A program made the position numbers and the translations under genes. A stretch of DNA of 64,000 nucleotides from an uncultured Alistipes sp. (GTDB taxonomy: Bacteria; Bacteroidota; Bacteroidia; Bacteroidales; Rikenellaceae), in NCBI GenBank assembly GCA_948736885.1, contig CAPXWY010000004.1:5288-69287 (forward strand), given 5' to 3'. Shown in pieces: positions 8,729 to 20,221 of this stretch. Under the pieces are notes generated by a model that made no database searches, had not been told where the DNA came from, and saw only the letters and a list, made by a program, of their open reading frames with translations. Numbering within the stretch: the stretch's first letter is position 1; every line of letters begins with the position of its first letter.

Positions 8729-9499
8729 TTATTGGTTGTTGCGACGGTCACCGCCCCGGCGTCCTCCGCGACGGTCACCGCCCCGGCGGTCGCCGCCGCG
8801 TCCGCCACGGCGTTCACCACGGTCGCCCGACGCCGGCTGGGCCGATGCGCCCGAGATCTCGAAAATGTCGCGCTTGCCGTAGACCGTACCCTGGCAAATC
8901 CATACCTTGACACCCAGAATACCTACCTTGGTCAGCGCCTCGGTCAGGCAGTAGTCGATGTCGGCACGGAACGTATGCAGCGGAATGCGGCCTTCCTTGA
9001 TGGTCTCGGTGCGGGCCATTTCGGCGCCGCCGACACGGCCTGCAACCTGGATCTTGATGCCCTCGGCACCCATGCGCATGGTCGAAGCCACGGCGGTCTT
9101 CACGGCGCGGCGGAACGACACGCGGCCCTCCAGCTGGCGGGCGATGTTCTGGCCCACGATCACAGCGTCGACCTCGGGGCGCTTGACCTCGAAGATGTTG
9201 ATCTGGATCTCCTTGCCGGTGAGCTTCTTGAGCTCTTCCTTGAGCTTGTCGACCTCCTGGCCGCCCTTGCCGATGATGATACCCGGACGGGCCGTCGAGA
9301 TGGTCACCGTAACCAACTTCAGCGTGCGCTCGATGATGATCTTCGAGATGCTCGCCTTGGCCAGACGGACATTCAGATACTTGCGGATCTTGGCATCCTC
9401 GACGAGTTTGTCGGAGAAGTCCTTGCCGCCGAACCAGTTGGAATCCCAACCGCGGATGATACCGAGACGATTTGCTATCGGATTAACTTTCTGTCCCAT
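8729..9499 (-). CDS. rpsC: 30S ribosomal protein S3 with Arg/Gly-rich tail
   Basis: 256 residues. It has the S3 N-terminal domain, a KH domain with the [18 protein letters not shown] loop (about residues 75-95), and the C-terminal S3 domain ending near [10 protein letters not shown] (about residue 215). S3 forms part of the mRNA entry helicase. After it comes a tail of about 35 residues built from GGDRRGG-like repeats (about residues 224-253), an RG-rich disordered extension that many bacteria lack. The gene follows rplV by 4 bases. Confidence 0.97.
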   Translation of the reverse strand: MGQKVNPIANRLGIIRGWDSNWFGGKDFSDKLVEDAKIRKYLNVRLAKASISKIIIERTLKLVTVTISTARPGIIIGKGGQEVDKLKEELKKLTGKEIQINIFEVKRPEVDAVIVGQNIARQLEGRVSFRRAVKTAVASTMRMGAEGIKIQVAGRVGGAEMARTETIKEGRIPLHTFRADIDYCLTEALTKVGILGVKVWICQGTVYGKRDIFEISGASAQPASGDRGERRGGRGGDRRGGDRRGGRRGGDRRNNQ

Positions 9500-9503
9500 C
9501 TGA

Positions 9504-9914
9504 TTACTTGTTTTCTACGGTTACGACTTTGTCCACTACGATCGTCACATGGTTCGAGCGCTTGCGAATGCGGTGCGCACGACCCTGGGGCGCCGGCTGA
9601 ATGCGCTTCAGCATGCGGCCGCAGTCTACGAACACTTCCTTGACGCAGAGCTTGACGTCCTCCAGGCGCTCGCCCTCGTTCTTGGCCTCCCAGTTGGCGA
9701 TCGCCGACTTGAGGAGTTTCTCCATGCGGATCGACGCCTCCTTCTTCGAATAGCGAAGGATGCCCAATGCCTTGTTGATCTCCACGCCGCGGATGATGTC
9801 GGCCACCAGGCGCATTTTGCGGGGAGAGGTCGGGCAGTCGCGCATGATGGCGATCGCCTTCTGTTTCTTTTCAGCCTGCAGTTTCTTGGCTGTCATTGCT
9901 TTTCTTGCACCCAT
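9504..9914 (-). CDS. rplV: 50S ribosomal protein L22
   Basis: 136 residues, starting [18 protein letters not shown]. The core contains [14 protein letters not shown] and the tunnel-lining beta-hairpin ending [16 protein letters not shown], the macrolide-resistance hotspot of the family. It lies 6 bases after rpsS and 4 before rpsC. Confidence 0.97.
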   Translation of the reverse strand: MGARKAMTAKKLQAEKKQKAIAIMRDCPTSPRKMRLVADIIRGVEINKALGILRYSKKEASIRMEKLLKSAIANWEAKNEGERLEDVKLCVKEVFVDCGRMLKRIQPAPQGRAHRIRKRSNHVTIVVDKVVTVENK

Positions 9915-9920
9915 TTTCTA

Positions 9921-10190
9921 CTATTTTTTCTTGTTACCGGCGTGACCGCGGAAGTTGCGCGTGGGAGCAAACTCACCGAGCTTGTGTCCTACCATGTTCT
10001 CAGTTACGTATACCGGAATGAACTTGTTACCGTTGTGCACGGCGACGGTCTGGCCCACGAAATCGGGCGAGATCATGCTGGCACGCGACCACGTCTTGAC
10101 CACGGCTTTCTTGTTGCCCTCGGTCAGTGCGACGATTTTCGCTTCGAGTTTAGGGTCGATGAACGGCCCTTTCTTCAATGAACGACTCAT
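9921..10190 (-). CDS. rpsS: 30S ribosomal protein S19
   Basis: 89 residues, starting [18 protein letters not shown], with the C-terminal [20 protein letters not shown] signature of the small-subunit head protein. It follows rplB by 17 bases. Confidence 0.98.
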   Translation of the reverse strand: MSRSLKKGPFIDPKLEAKIVALTEGNKKAVVKTWSRASMISPDFVGQTVAVHNGNKFIPVYVTENMVGHKLGEFAPTRNFRGHAGNKKK

Positions 10191-10207
10191 TATGTACTCT
10201 TATTTAA

Positions 10208-11032
10208 TTATTTTTTCTTCTTGGAAATAATAAACTTCGAGGTCGTCTTCTTCGGGTTGCGGGTCTTGTAGCCCTTGGCGAGCAGACCCTTGCGCGAACG
10301 GGGATGACCACCCGAAGCACGGCCTTCACCACCACCCATCGGGTGATCCACGGGGTTCATCACGACACCGCGGTTGTGGGGACGACGGCCGAGCCAACGT
10401 TCACGACCTGCCTTGCCGGAGCTCTCGAGGTTGTGGTCGACGTTCGAGACGACACCCACCGTGGCACGGCAAGTTACGAGTACCATACGAGTCTCACCCG
10501 AAGGCAGCTTGATGATGGCGAATTTGCCCTCGCGTGCCAACAGTTGAGCATACGAGCCTGCGGAGCGCGCCATGGCGGCACCCTGGCCCGGATAGAGTTC
10601 GATGTTGTGGACGACCGTACCGAGGGGGATCTCGCTCAGGAAGAGCGTGTTGCCCACTTCGGGAGCGACGCCTGCGCCGCTCATGACGGTCTGACCGACC
10701 TGGAGGCCGTTGGGCGCGATGATGTAGCTCTTCTCGCCGTCGGCGTATACCAGCAGTGCAATGCGTGCGGTACGATTGGGGTCGTACTCGATCGATTTTA
10801 CAGTGGCGGCGATGCCGTCCTTGGCACGCTTGAAGTCGACGTTACGGTACATCTGCTTGTGGCCGCCGCCGATGTAGCGGACGGTCATCTTGCCCGTATT
10901 GTTGCGACCGCCCGAGCTCTTCTTGGGGCTAAGCAGCGACTTCTCCGGCGTCGACTTGGTAATCTCGTCGAACGTGCCGATAATCTTATGTCTCGTACCT
11001 GCGGTAACAGGCTTAAATTTTCTTACTGCCAT
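10208..11032 (-). CDS. rplB: 50S ribosomal protein L2
   Basis: 274 residues with OB-fold and SH3-like domains. The C-terminal [20 protein letters not shown] segment holds the His that lies close to the peptidyl-transferase centre. L2 is needed for subunit association. Length is canonical and the gene follows rplW by 5 bases. Confidence 0.98.
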   Translation of the reverse strand: MAVRKFKPVTAGTRHKIIGTFDEITKSTPEKSLLSPKKSSGGRNNTGKMTVRYIGGGHKQMYRNVDFKRAKDGIAATVKSIEYDPNRTARIALLVYADGEKSYIIAPNGLQVGQTVMSGAGVAPEVGNTLFLSEIPLGTVVHNIELYPGQGAAMARSAGSYAQLLAREGKFAIIKLPSGETRMVLVTCRATVGVVSNVDHNLESSGKAGRERWLGRRPHNRGVVMNPVDHPMGGGEGRASGGHPRSRKGLLAKGYKTRNPKKTTSKFIISKKKK

Positions 11033-11037
11033 CTTCG

Positions 11038-11328
11038 TTAGATATTACTGTAAAAATCTATCTTGTCTCCGTCTTTCAGAGTAACGATCGCTTTCTTGTA
11101 GTTGTTGGTGCGACCCTCCAGAAGACCCGCCTTGGTGTAGCGGCTCTTGAGTTTACCCATGTAGTTGACGGTGTTCACGTCGGTCACAACGACGTTGTAC
11201 ATCTGTTCTACGGCATTGCGAATCTGCAGTTTGTTAGCCCGCACGTCAACGATAAAACCGTAGCGATTCAACTTTTCGCCCTGAATCGTCATTTTCTCGG
11301 TCAGAACCGGCTTAATAATAATTTCCAT
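11038..11328 (-). CDS. rplW: 50S ribosomal protein L23
   Basis: 96 residues from the ATG at 11328 ([18 protein letters not shown]). A GTG two codons upstream would add two residues, but the ATG start matches the family. L23 is the tunnel-exit docking site for trigger factor and SRP. The [12 protein letters not shown] segment and short basic loop are typical. It lies between rplD and rplB. Confidence 0.96.
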   Translation of the reverse strand: MEIIIKPVLTEKMTIQGEKLNRYGFIVDVRANKLQIRNAVEQMYNVVVTDVNTVNYMGKLKSRYTKAGLLEGRTNNYKKAIVTLKDGDKIDFYSNI

Positions 11329-11343
11329 GGTCACTTGCGTTTT

Positions 11344-11970
11344 TTAAGCTAACATCGTGTTGAGTACGTTCTCGGCGCCCTCCACCAGTACGACGGCCGA
11401 AGCGTTCATCACGTCGTAGGTGCAGACGTTCTTGGCCAGTACGGGCTGTACGTAGGGGATGTTGCGGCACGAGAGCTGCACGTTGGCGTTGCCTTCGGGC
11501 AGTACCAGCAGGACCTTCTTGTCCGAGACCTTCAGCGCTTCGGCGATGGCCACCATCGCCTTGGTCTTCGGAGCGTCGAGCTTCACGGCCTCCAGCACGC
11601 AGATGGCATTGGCCTGGGCCTTGTAGGTCAGGGCGCTGCGGCGTGCCAGCTGCTTGAGCTTCTTGTTGAGCTTGAAGCTGTAGTCGCGGGGCACGGGGCC
11701 GAAGATGCGGCCGCCGCCCGGGAAGAGGGGCGACTTGATGCTGCCCGCACGAGCACCGCCGGTACCTTTCTGACGCTTGAGCTTGCGGGTCGAACCGGCA
11801 ACCTCGTTGCGCTGCTTCGACTTGTGCGTACCCTGGCGCTGGTCGGCGAGATACTGCTTCACGTCGAGATAAATAGCGTGGTCATTAGCCTCCACGCCGA
11901 AAACGGCGTCCGAAAGGGTTACCTTACGACCCGTTTCCTTTCCTTGTGTGTTCAAAACAGCTAATTCCAT
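11344..11970 (-). CDS. rplD: 50S ribosomal protein L4
   Basis: 208 residues, starting [17 protein letters not shown], with the tunnel-reaching loop ([20 protein letters not shown]) and the C-terminal Rossmann-like half. In Escherichia coli L4 also represses its own S10 operon; whether that holds here is unknown, though the upstream rpsJ-rplC gap carries a structured RNA. It follows rplC by 2 bases. Confidence 0.97.
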   Translation of the reverse strand: MELAVLNTQGKETGRKVTLSDAVFGVEANDHAIYLDVKQYLADQRQGTHKSKQRNEVAGSTRKLKRQKGTGGARAGSIKSPLFPGGGRIFGPVPRDYSFKLNKKLKQLARRSALTYKAQANAICVLEAVKLDAPKTKAMVAIAEALKVSDKKVLLVLPEGNANVQLSCRNIPYVQPVLAKNVCTYDVMNASAVVLVEGAENVLNTMLA

Positions 11971-11972
11971 GA

Positions 11973-12587
11973 CTACTTCTCAATTGTTAAATAAGCACCT
12001 TTGGCACCCGGAATCGAACCCTTCACGAGGATGAGGTTGCTCTCGGGAATAACTTTCAAAACACGCAGGTTCAGAACCTTGACCTGCTCGCCGCCCATGC
12101 GGCCGGGCAGACGCTTGCCCTTGAAGACGCGCGAAGGATAGGACGAAGCGCCGAGCGAACCGGGCTTGCGCTGACGGTTGTGCTGGCCGTGGGTCTGACC
12201 GCCGACGCCGCCGAAGCCGTGACGCTTCACGACGCCCTGGAAACCCTTACCTTTCGAGATCCCGGTCACGTCCACCCAGTCTTCCTCCGAGAAGAGGTCT
12301 ACGGTGAGCGTGTCGCCGAGATTCACTTCGGGCATGCCCTTGAACTCCGCCAGCTTGCGCTTGGGAGTCGTGCCTGCCTTCTTGAAGTGACCTAACAAAC
12401 TGCTGCTGGTGTGCTTTTCACTTTTCTCGTCATAGGCAATCTGCACCGCTTCGTAGGAATCCTTCTCCACGGTTTTGATTTGCGTAACAACACAGGGACC
12501 AGCCTCGATGACAGTGCATGGTATGTTCTTACCCTCGGCACTGTAAACGGAAGTCATTCCGATTTTCTTTCCAATAAGTCCTGACAT
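11973..12587 (-). CDS. rplC: 50S ribosomal protein L3
   Basis: 204 residues, starting [16 protein letters not shown], with the central [23 protein letters not shown] loop that reaches the peptidyl-transferase centre and holds the family's methylated Gln. It is one of the two assembly-initiator large-subunit proteins. It is separated from rpsJ by 126 structured bases rather than the usual short gap. Confidence 0.97.
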   Translation of the reverse strand: MSGLIGKKIGMTSVYSAEGKNIPCTVIEAGPCVVTQIKTVEKDSYEAVQIAYDEKSEKHTSSSLLGHFKKAGTTPKRKLAEFKGMPEVNLGDTLTVDLFSEEDWVDVTGISKGKGFQGVVKRHGFGGVGGQTHGQHNRQRKPGSLGASSYPSRVFKGKRLPGRMGGEQVKVLNLRVLKVIPESNLILVKGSIPGAKGAYLTIEK

Positions 12588-12646
12588 TTGTTGTCAAATT
12601 GTTTGTTATATATAAAGTGATCCTTTTGCTTGGTGGTACGGGTGCC

Positions 12647-12697
12647 CTCCGTCATCGTCCGTACCGGCCGTGCGGGCGGTTGCGGCCTCCGACGGAG
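12647..12697 (-). promoter_or_regulatory. Stem-loop between rpsJ and rplC
   Basis: In the transcript CTCCGTC and GACGGAG (12691-12697 and 12647-12653) form an outer stem, and GGCCG with CGGCC (12683-12687 and 12666-12670) an inner stem. It begins 17 bases after the rpsJ stop. No T-run follows, so a simple terminator is unlikely. It could be a processing or autoregulatory element; that role is inferred from position only. Confidence 0.5.
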
Positions 12698-12713
12698 AGC
12701 TTCCGGAAAAGTA

Positions 12714-13019
12714 TCAGACCTTGATCTCCACCTCCACGCCCGAGGGCAGTTCCAGTTTCATCAGGGCGTCGATGGTCTTGGGCGTCGACGAATAGATGTC
12801 CAGAATGCGCTTGAAGGTGCAGAGCTGGAACTGCTCGCGGGCTTTCTTGTTGACGAAAGTCGAGCGGTTCACCGTAAAAATCTGCTTGTGCGTGGGCAGA
12901 GGCACAGGGCCGCTCACGACGGCGCCGGTGCTCTTCACGGTCTTCACGATCTTCTCGGCCGACTTGTCGACGAGGTTGTGATCGAACGACTTGAGTTTGA
13001 TTCTGATTTTCTGATTCAT
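12714..13019 (-). CDS. rpsJ: 30S ribosomal protein S10
   Basis: 101 residues, starting [20 protein letters not shown], with the [19 protein letters not shown] loop that inserts into the 16S head. S10 (NusE) also joins the transcription antitermination complex with NusB. It follows fusA by 9 bases, so str and S10 genes are contiguous, without tuf between them. Confidence 0.97.
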   Translation of the reverse strand: MNQKIRIKLKSFDHNLVDKSAEKIVKTVKSTGAVVSGPVPLPTHKQIFTVNRSTFVNKKAREQFQLCTFKRILDIYSSTPKTIDALMKLELPSGVEVEIKV

Positions 13020-13028
13020 ATCCTTAGC

Positions 13029-15143
13029 TTATTCTATATCCTTACGTTTACCACTCGCTTTCTCGATGATCTCCTTGGCCAGGTTGGCAGGAACTTCCTC
13101 GAAGTGCGAGAACTCCATGGACGAGGTGGCGCGGCCCGAGGAGATCGTACGCAGTACGGTCACGTAGCCGAACATCTCCGACAGGGGAACCTTGGCCTTG
13201 ACCACGCGGGCGGTGCCTTTCGACTCCATGCCGGTGATCTGACCGCGGCGCTTGTTCAGGTCGCCGATGATGTCGCCCATGTTCTCCTCCGGAGTCACGA
13301 CCTCGACGGTCATGATCGGCTCCATGATGACCGAACCGGCCTTGGGAGCCGCAGCGCGGTAACCGTTGCGGGCGGCGATTTCGAACGACAGCTGGTCGGA
13401 GTCGACCGGGTGGAACGAACCGTCCTTGAGGGTAACCTTCATCGAGTCCATCTGGTAGCCGGCGAGCGCTCCGTTGGCCATGGCCGACTCGAAGCCCTTC
13501 TGCACCGAGGGGATGAACTCCTTGGGAATGTTGCCGCCCTTCACTTCGTCGACGAACGTAAGGCCCATCTTGCCCTCTTCGGCAGGACCGATCTCGAAGA
13601 TGATGTCGGCGAACTTACCGCGGCCGCCGGTCTGCTTCTTGAAGACCTCGCGGTGCTGTACGGTGGTGGTGAGAGCCTCCTTGTAGTTCACCTGGGGAGC
13701 ACCCTGGTTGATCTCCACGCCGAATTCGCGGCGCAGACGGTCGACGATGATGTCGAGGTGAAGCTCACCCATACCGCTGATGACGGTCTGACCCGAATCC
13801 TCGTCGGTATGAACGGTGAAGGTGGGGTCCTCTTCGGCCAGCTTCGCCAGGGCGATGCCCAGCTTGTCGAGGTCTTTCTGCGTCTTGGGCTCCACGGCCA
13901 GACCGATCACCGGTTCGGGGAAGGTCATCTGCTCCAGCACGATGGGAGCGTTCTCAGCGCAGAGCGTGTCGCCCGTACGGATCTCCTTGAAACCTACGGC
14001 AGCGCAGATGTCGCCGGCGTAAACGGTCTCCAGGGGGTTCTGCTTGTTGGCGTGCATCTGGTAGATGCGGCTGATACGCTCGCGCTTGCCGCTGCGTGCG
14101 TTGAGCACGTAGGAACCGGCGTCGAGCTTGCCCGAGTAAACGCGGACGAAAGCCAGACGGCCGACGAAGGGGTCGGTGGCGATCTTGAAGGCCAGACCGC
14201 AGAACGGTTCGTCCTCCGAAGACTTGCGCTCCTCTTCCTTCTCCGTCTTGGGGTTGGTACCCGTCACGGCGGGAACGTCCAGCGGCGAGGGCAGGAAAGC
14301 GATCACATAGTCGAGCAGCTTCTGCACGCCCTTGTTGTGGAACGACGAACCGCAGAGCATCGGCACGATCTGCATCGAGATCGTAGCCTTGCGGATCGCT
14401 GCGAGCAGCTCCTCGGGAGTGATCGAATCGGGATCCTCGAAGAACTTCTCCATCAGCGCATCGTCCGTGGCAGCGACCTCCTCGATGAGCTTGGCGCGCC
14501 ACTCGGCGGCCTCGGCCTTCATCGAATCGGGAATCTCCTTCAGCTCGAAGTTGTCGCGCACGGTCTTGTCGTCGAAGTAGTAGATCGCATTATTATATAT
14601 AAGGTCTACCAGTCCCTCGAACTTGTCCTCAGCACCGATGGGCAGCACGACGGGCAGCGCCGTGGCGCCGAAGTGCTCCTTGATCTGCGCGCAGACCGCG
14701 AGGAAGTCGGCACCCGTGCGGTCCATCTTGTTGACGTAACCGATACGGGGAACGTTGTACTTGTCGGCCTGACGCCATACGGTCTCCGACTGGGGCTCGA
14801 CGCCGCCCACGGCGCAGAACGTAGCGATAGCGCCGTCCAGCACACGCAGCGAACGCTCCACCTCCACGGTGAAGTCGACGTGTCCCGGGGTGTCGATCAG
14901 GTTGATCTGGTACTGCTGGTTCTTGTAGCGCCAGAATGCGGTCGTGGCCGCCGAGGTGATGGTGATACCGCGCTCCTGCTCCTGGACCATCCAGTCCATG
15001 GTAGCGCCGCCCTCGTGCACCTCGCCGATCTTGTGGGTCTTGCCCGTGTAGAAAAGGATACGCTCCGATGTCGTAGTCTTACCGGCATCGATGTGGGCCA
15101 TGATACCGATATTACGGGTAAAATGTAAGTCTCTGGTTGCCAT
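13029..15143 (-). CDS. fusA: Elongation factor G
   Basis: 704 residues with all five EF-G domains. The GTPase motifs are canonical: AHIDAGKTT (residues 16-24), RGITI in switch I, DTPGHVDF (84-91) with catalytic His88, and NKMD. It drives translocation and, with RRF, recycling. It sits between rpsG and rpsJ in the str operon. A second, divergent EF-G lies at 23019-25175, so this is the housekeeping copy. Confidence 0.98.
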   Translation of the reverse strand: MATRDLHFTRNIGIMAHIDAGKTTTSERILFYTGKTHKIGEVHEGGATMDWMVQEQERGITITSAATTAFWRYKNQQYQINLIDTPGHVDFTVEVERSLRVLDGAIATFCAVGGVEPQSETVWRQADKYNVPRIGYVNKMDRTGADFLAVCAQIKEHFGATALPVVLPIGAEDKFEGLVDLIYNNAIYYFDDKTVRDNFELKEIPDSMKAEAAEWRAKLIEEVAATDDALMEKFFEDPDSITPEELLAAIRKATISMQIVPMLCGSSFHNKGVQKLLDYVIAFLPSPLDVPAVTGTNPKTEKEEERKSSEDEPFCGLAFKIATDPFVGRLAFVRVYSGKLDAGSYVLNARSGKRERISRIYQMHANKQNPLETVYAGDICAAVGFKEIRTGDTLCAENAPIVLEQMTFPEPVIGLAVEPKTQKDLDKLGIALAKLAEEDPTFTVHTDEDSGQTVISGMGELHLDIIVDRLRREFGVEINQGAPQVNYKEALTTTVQHREVFKKQTGGRGKFADIIFEIGPAEEGKMGLTFVDEVKGGNIPKEFIPSVQKGFESAMANGALAGYQMDSMKVTLKDGSFHPVDSDQLSFEIAARNGYRAAAPKAGSVIMEPIMTVEVVTPEENMGDIIGDLNKRRGQITGMESKGTARVVKAKVPLSEMFGYVTVLRTISSGRATSSMEFSHFEEVPANLAKEIIEKASGKRKDIE

Positions 15144-15158
15144 CTTCGGGTCTCCTTT

Positions 15159-15635
15159 TTAGAATCTGAAATGTGCGAACGCCTTGTTGGCCTCGGCCAT
15201 GCGGTGCATCTCCTCCTTACGTTTGAAGGCGGCACCCTGCTGGTTGTAGGCATCCGCTATTTCGGCGGAAAGCTTCTCTGCCATGGTCTTGCCGGCGCGC
15301 TTGCGGGAAAAGAGGACAAGGTTTTTCATGGAAATAGAAATCTTGCGCTCCGGACGCACCTCCATCGGAACCTGGAACGTCGCGCCGCCGATACGTTTCG
15401 ATTTCACTTCGACTTGGGGCGTGATGTTCTCCAGGGCCTGTTTCCAGATTTCCAGCGGAGATTTGTCAGCATCCTTCATCTTCTTGCCTACGAGCTCCAA
15501 CGCATCGTAAAAAATGGTGTAGGCAATACTCTTCTTACCATCCAGCATGAGGTTGTTCACGAAACGGGTCACTGCCACGTCGCCGAACTTCGGATCCGGA
15601 AGTAGAATTCGCTTTTTTGGCTTAGCTTTTCTCAT
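15159..15635 (-). CDS. rpsG: 30S ribosomal protein S7
   Basis: 158 residues, starting [19 protein letters not shown], mostly helical, with the family's [13 protein letters not shown] and [17 protein letters not shown] segments. S7 nucleates the 30S head and lines the E site. It lies 98 bases after rpsL and 15 before fusA. Confidence 0.97.
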   Translation of the reverse strand: MRKAKPKKRILLPDPKFGDVAVTRFVNNLMLDGKKSIAYTIFYDALELVGKKMKDADKSPLEIWKQALENITPQVEVKSKRIGGATFQVPMEVRPERKISISMKNLVLFSRKRAGKTMAEKLSAEIADAYNQQGAAFKRKEEMHRMAEANKAFAHFRF

Positions 15636-15733
15636 TGCTATCTTAAGTTGTGTGTTTCATTGCTTCGTTTCCGTTTCGGGGAGCCGTCTCCCGCGGCGGA
15701 AACTTTTCGGGAATGGGGTTGTTTCGCTCTCGG

Positions 15734-16117
15734 TTATTTGGCTGCCGCCTTGGGACGCTTGGCACCGTACTTCGAGCGGCGCTGACGACGACCGTCGACA
15801 CCCGCCGAGTCGAGCGCACCGCGCACGAGGTGGTAACGCACACCGGGGAGGTCCTTGACACGACCGCCGCGGACGAGCACGATCGAGTGCTCCTGCAGGT
15901 TGTGGCCCTCGCCGGGGATGTAGGCATTGACCTCCTTGCCGTTGGTCAGACGCACACGCGCAACCTTGCGCATGGCCGAGTTAGGCTTCTTGGGGGTCGT
16001 GGTGTACACACGGGTGCACACGCCGCGACGCTGGGGACACGCGGCCAGGGCGGGAGACTTCGACTTGTCCTCCATCGCCAGACGGCCGTTTCTTACTAAC
16101 TGTTGAATAGTCGGCAT
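15734..16117 (-). CDS. rpsL: 30S ribosomal protein S12
   Basis: 127 residues, starting [19 protein letters not shown]. The decoding-centre loops are intact: [16 protein letters not shown], carrying the Lys whose change gives streptomycin resistance in other species, and the [10 protein letters not shown] segment. It is the first gene of the ribosomal cluster here, with a consensus -7 box about 60 bases upstream. Confidence 0.98.
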   Translation of the reverse strand: MPTIQQLVRNGRLAMEDKSKSPALAACPQRRGVCTRVYTTTPKKPNSAMRKVARVRLTNGKEVNAYIPGEGHNLQEHSIVLVRGGRVKDLPGVRYHLVRGALDSAGVDGRRQRRSKYGAKRPKAAAK

Positions 16118-16174
16118 TTCTTAAACTGTCCTTTAAGTTGTTAAAAATCTATTTCCATTGTCCAAAATGGACTG

Positions 16175-16182
16175 CAAAGGTA
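16175..16182 (-). promoter_or_regulatory. -7 box upstream of rpsL
   Basis: The minus strand reads TACCTTTG, a full TAnnTTTG match, about 58 bases before the rpsL start. The -33 region is AT-rich but has no clear TTTG at the expected spacing. The rest of 16118-16319 shows no gene. Confidence 0.55.
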
Positions 16183-16515
16183 GGTATTTTTTTTGAATTA
16201 CCATATATACGGGTGTCTTTTTGAGGCTTTTTCGACCCCGATATCCAACTTTTGCGATTCTTTTTATTTATCGTTTTATAAAACAAATAATAATAGCTTA
16301 TAATATTACAAGTAAATGATTGGCATACAAATATTTAAACACAACATTCACCCGTCGTGCCGAAAACCCTCCGACCGCATCGCACCTTGCATTCCGACGC
16401 TCCGTGCTGGGGCCGAAGCATGCAGCATCCGCTCCGAACAACGAGGCGCAAAGAGACCCGGCGCAACCCGGAATCTCGCTGTTGTACAACCCGGTTGCGA
16501 ATTATGGATTCTTAA

Positions 16516-16546
16516 TTGTGAATTGTACAAAGTTTCCGTATTTTTG
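16516..16546 (+). promoter_or_regulatory. Promoter of leuS
   Basis: TTG (16516-16518), 20 bases, then TATTTTTG (16539-16546) fits the Bacteroidetes -33/-7 pattern. It lies 32 bases before the leuS ATG and overlaps an AT-rich repeat motif (TTAATTGTGAATTG). Upstream 16320-16515 is GC-rich with no supported gene, although the leuS frame stays open through it. Confidence 0.65.
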
Positions 16547-16577
16547 CAGGAAATTCGGATCAATCATACAACAGATA

Positions 16578-19334
16578 ATGGAATACGATTTCAGACAGAT
16601 CGAAGCCAAATGGCAGCAGCGCTGGAAGGAGCGCGGCACCTACCGCGTAGGAATCGACCCCGCGCGCCCCAAGTTCTATGTCCTGGACATGTTCCCCTAC
16701 CCCTCGGGCGCCGGGCTGCACGTGGGCCATCCGCTGGGCTACATCGCTTCCGACATCTATTCGCGCTACAAGCGGCTCAAGGGTTTCAACGTCCTCCACC
16801 CGATGGGGTACGACGCCTTCGGACTGCCCGCCGAGCAGTATGCCATCCAGACGGGGCAGCACCCGGCCGTGACCACCGAACGCAACATCGCCCGCTACCG
16901 CGAGCAGCTGGACAAGATCGGTTTTTCGTTCGACTGGGAGCGCGAGGTGCGCACATGCGACCCCGCCTACTACAAATGGACGCAGTGGGCCTTCCTCGAA
17001 ATGTACAACCACTACTACTGCAACGACACGCAGCAGGCCCGGCCCGTCTCCGAGCTCGTCGAGGCCTTCTCCAAATATGGCAACGAGGGTCTCAACGCCG
17101 CCTGCACCTCCGAAATACGCTTCACGGCCGGCGAATGGAACGCCATGAGCGAAGCCGAAAAGGAACAGGTGCTCCAGAACTACCGCCTCGCCTACCGCGC
17201 CGACACGATGGTCAACTGGTGTCCGCAGCTGGGCACCGTGCTGGCCAACGACGAGGTGCGCGACGGGCTCTCGGTGCGCGGCGGCTTCCCCGTGGAGCAG
17301 AAGCGCATGAAACAATGGCTGCTCCGCGTCACGGCCTACGCCCAGCGCATGCTCGACGGGCTCGACAAGCTCGCGTGGAGCGACTCGCTCAAGGAGATCC
17401 AGCGCAACTGGATCGGCCGCTCGGTCGGCGCGCAGGTCTTCTTCGACATCGAGGGTTCCGACCGCAAGCTCGAAATCTTCACCACGCGCCCCGACACCAT
17501 CTTCGGCGTCACGTTCATGGTCATCGCCCCCGAGCACGAGTGGGTCGGCGAGCTCACCGCACCCGAGAACCGCGCGGCCGTCGAGGAGTACATCGCCCAG
17601 GCCAAGAAGCGCTCCGAGCGCGAGCGCATCGCCGAAACGCGGCGCGTCAGCGGCGTGGCGACGGGATCCTTCGCCGTCAACCCCTTCACCGGCAAGGCCA
17701 TTCCGATCTACATCTCCGACTACGTGCTGGCCGGCTACGGCACGGGCGCCATCATGGCCGTTCCGGCCCACGACTCGCGCGACTACGCCTTCGCCCGCCG
17801 CTTCGGGCTCGACATCGTCCCCGTGGTCGAGGGCGGCGACCTCGAAAAGGAGTCCTACGACGCCAAGGAGGGCCGCATGATCAACTCCGATTTCCTCAAC
17901 GGCAAGGATGTCAAGGAGGCCATCGGTCTCATGTTCGACGAGGTCGAACGCCGCGGCCTGGGCAAGCGCCTGGTCAACTACCGCCTGCGCGACGCCATCT
18001 TCTCGCGCCAGCGTTACTGGGGCGAGCCTTTCCCCGTCTACTACAAGGACGACGTGGCCTATCCCCTCACCCTCGACAAACTCCCGCTGGAGCTCCCGCC
18101 CATCGAGAACTTCGGCCCCACGGCCGAGGGCGAGCCGCCGCTGGCGCGTGTCGAGGGCTGGTGCACTCCCGAGGGCTGCCCCTACGAGCTCTCCACCATG
18201 CCCGGATTCGCCGGATCGTCGGCCTACTACCTGCGTTACATGGACCCGCACAACGACAGCGCGCTCGTCGGCCGCGAGGCCAACGACTACTGGCGTTCGG
18301 TCGACCTCTACGTCGGCGGCATCGAACACGCCACGGGCCACCTGATGTATTCGCGTTTCTGGAACATGTTCCTCTACGACCTCGGCCGCGTATGCGAGGA
18401 GGAGCCGTTCCGCAAGCTCGTCAACCAGGGCATGATCCAGGGCCGCTCCAACTTCGTCTATCGCGTCGTCGGGACCAACAAGTTCGTCTCGCTCGGGCTC
18501 AAAGACCAGTACGACACGCAGGAAATCCACGTCGATGTCAACATCGTCAGGAACGACATCCTCGACACCGAAGCGTTCCGCCGCTGGATGCCCGACTTCC
18601 GCGACGCCGAGTTCATCCTCGAGGACGGCAAGTACGTCTGCGGGTGGGCCGTCGAGAAGATGTCCAAGTCGATGTACAACGTCGTCAATCCCGATTACAT
18701 CGTCGACAACTACGGCGCCGACACGCTGCGCATGTACGAGATGTTCCTCGGGCCTCTGGAGCAGTCGAAGCCGTGGGACACCAACGGCATCGACGGCGTG
18801 CACAAGTTCCTGCGGCGGTTCTGGCGTCTCTTCTTCGACCGCGACGGCAAGCTGCTGCTCACCGACGGGCCGGCCACCGACAAGGAGCTCCGCACGCTGC
18901 ACAAGACCATCAAGAAAGTCACCGAAGACATCGAGAACTTCTCGTTCAACACCTCGGTCGCCGCTTTCATGATCTGCCTCAACGAGCTGGGCGAATGCTC
19001 CAAACGCGCCGTGCTCGAACCCCTCACCGTACTGCTCGCTCCTTTCGCACCGCACATCGCCGAGGAGCTGTGGGAGGTGCTCGGGCACAGCGGATCGGTC
19101 TGCGACGCCGCCTACCCCGAATTCGACGAAAAACACCTCGCGCTGAGCGCCTTCGAATACCCCGTCTCGATCAACGGCAAGCTCCGTTTCAAGAAGGAGT
19201 ATCCCGTCGCCGCGTCGCCCGCCGACATCCAGGCCGACGTCGTCGCACTGCCCGAGGCGCAGAAATGGCTCGACGGCAAGGCTCCCAAGAAGGTCATCGT
19301 CGTACCCGGCAAAATCATTAATATCGTCATCTGA
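16578..19334 (+). CDS. leuS: Leucyl-tRNA synthetase
   Basis: 918 residues from the ATG at 16578 ([16 protein letters not shown]). The frame is open further upstream but that part lies before the promoter and is not LeuRS-like. Class I motifs are present: the HIGH-type HVGHPLGY (about residues 48-55) and KMSKS in the C-terminal half. Between them is the CP1 editing domain, which hydrolyses mischarged tRNA ([13 protein letters not shown]). The enzyme charges tRNA-Leu. The stop overlaps the next gene's ATG by one base. Confidence 0.97.
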   Translation: MEYDFRQIEAKWQQRWKERGTYRVGIDPARPKFYVLDMFPYPSGAGLHVGHPLGYIASDIYSRYKRLKGFNVLHPMGYDAFGLPAEQYAIQTGQHPAVTTERNIARYREQLDKIGFSFDWEREVRTCDPAYYKWTQWAFLEMYNHYYCNDTQQARPVSELVEAFSKYGNEGLNAACTSEIRFTAGEWNAMSEAEKEQVLQNYRLAYRADTMVNWCPQLGTVLANDEVRDGLSVRGGFPVEQKRMKQWLLRVTAYAQRMLDGLDKLAWSDSLKEIQRNWIGRSVGAQVFFDIEGSDRKLEIFTTRPDTIFGVTFMVIAPEHEWVGELTAPENRAAVEEYIAQAKKRSERERIAETRRVSGVATGSFAVNPFTGKAIPIYISDYVLAGYGTGAIMAVPAHDSRDYAFARRFGLDIVPVVEGGDLEKESYDAKEGRMINSDFLNGKDVKEAIGLMFDEVERRGLGKRLVNYRLRDAIFSRQRYWGEPFPVYYKDDVAYPLTLDKLPLELPPIENFGPTAEGEPPLARVEGWCTPEGCPYELSTMPGFAGSSAYYLRYMDPHNDSALVGREANDYWRSVDLYVGGIEHATGHLMYSRFWNMFLYDLGRVCEEEPFRKLVNQGMIQGRSNFVYRVVGTNKFVSLGLKDQYDTQEIHVDVNIVRNDILDTEAFRRWMPDFRDAEFILEDGKYVCGWAVEKMSKSMYNVVNPDYIVDNYGADTLRMYEMFLGPLEQSKPWDTNGIDGVHKFLRRFWRLFFDRDGKLLLTDGPATDKELRTLHKTIKKVTEDIENFSFNTSVAAFMICLNELGECSKRAVLEPLTVLLAPFAPHIAEELWEVLGHSGSVCDAAYPEFDEKHLALSAFEYPVSINGKLRFKKEYPVAASPADIQADVVALPEAQKWLDGKAPKKVIVVPGKIINIVI

Positions 19335-20221
19335 TGAAACGACTGCTCCTTTCGGTGCTTCTTCTGACCGCCATGCACCCCGCCTCCCGGGCCCAGGATT
19401 ACGGCCAGGCCCTCACCGTGAAGCTGTGGGACAACGCCACGGCGCCCCACTCCAACGGCATCGACACGCCCGAAACGCACGCTGCTCCCGGACGCGTCGG
19501 CAACGTCTCCACGGCCGAGCTCTACATCTTCCCGGCCGACACGGCCAGGCAGAGCGGCACGGCCGTCGTCATCTGCCCCGGCGGCGGATATGCCCGGCTG
19601 GCCATGGACCACGAGGGGTTCAACGTCGCCCGGTGGCTGGCCGCCAACGGCATCACGGCCGCCGTGCTCAAGTACCGCATGCCCAACGGCCATCCCGAAG
19701 TGCCGCTGGAGGATGCCGAACAGGCGCTCCGCATCATGAAAGGAACCGAAGCGGGCGCCGGGCAGCATGCCGCCCCGAGGGTCGGCATCATCGGCTTCTC
19801 GGCAGGCGGACACCTCGCGGCCATGACCTCGACGATGGCGGAGACGAAACCCGATTTCGCCATCCTCTTCTACCCGGTCATCACGGCCGTAAGGGCACCG
19901 GCGCACGGGGGAACCTTCAAAAACCTGCTGGGGGCCGGGCGCAACGCCGCCAGCGAGGCACGCTATTCGCTGGAGAACCGCGTGAACGACGCCACGCCGC
20001 CCACGCTCCTGCTGCTCTCCGACGACGACCGCAGCGTCCCGCCCGTCAACTCCACGTGCTACTACGAGGCGCTGAAGCGGCACGGCATCGAGGGTTCCAT
20101 ACACCTCTACCCCACCGGAGGCCACGGCTGGGGCTTCCGCGACAGTTTCAGTTACAAGCCCCAATGGCAGGCCGCGGTGCTCGACTGGCTGGAACGGCTG
20201 CAAGCGAAAAATGAAAAGTGA
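19334..20221 (+). CDS. Secreted alpha/beta-hydrolase (esterase)
   Basis: 295 residues with a signal peptide (about residues 1-20, ending ASRAQ). The nucleophile elbow is GFSAG, and the likely triad is completed by Asp in SDDDRSVP and His in GGHGWGF. The HGGG-type oxyanion region appears as CPGGGY. The fold matches small carbohydrate or acetyl esterases (dienelactone-hydrolase-like) seen in Bacteroidetes; the substrate cannot be told. Its ATG overlaps the leuS stop, suggesting coupling, yet the functions are unrelated. The last codons and stop lie inside a GTGAAAGGTGAAAA-type repeat. Confidence 0.85.
   Translation: MKRLLLSVLLLTAMHPASRAQDYGQALTVKLWDNATAPHSNGIDTPETHAAPGRVGNVSTAELYIFPADTARQSGTAVVICPGGGYARLAMDHEGFNVARWLAANGITAAVLKYRMPNGHPEVPLEDAEQALRIMKGTEAGAGQHAAPRVGIIGFSAGGHLAAMTSTMAETKPDFAILFYPVITAVRAPAHGGTFKNLLGAGRNAASEARYSLENRVNDATPPTLLLLSDDDRSVPPVNSTCYYEALKRHGIEGSIHLYPTGGHGWGFRDSFSYKPQWQAAVLDWLERLQAKNEK

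Noticed and set aside
12630..15128. Long plus-strand open frame (about 830 codons) opposite rpsJ and fusA
   Set aside because: Shadow of EF-G; composition-driven and without recognisable motifs.
16140..16182. Terminator at CCATT/AATGG upstream of rpsL
   Set aside because: The stem is only five pairs and lies in a promoter region.
16320..16577. Upstream extension of leuS by 86 codons
   Set aside because: It lies before the promoter at 16516-16546 and is not LeuRS-like; the ATG at 16578 matches the family start.
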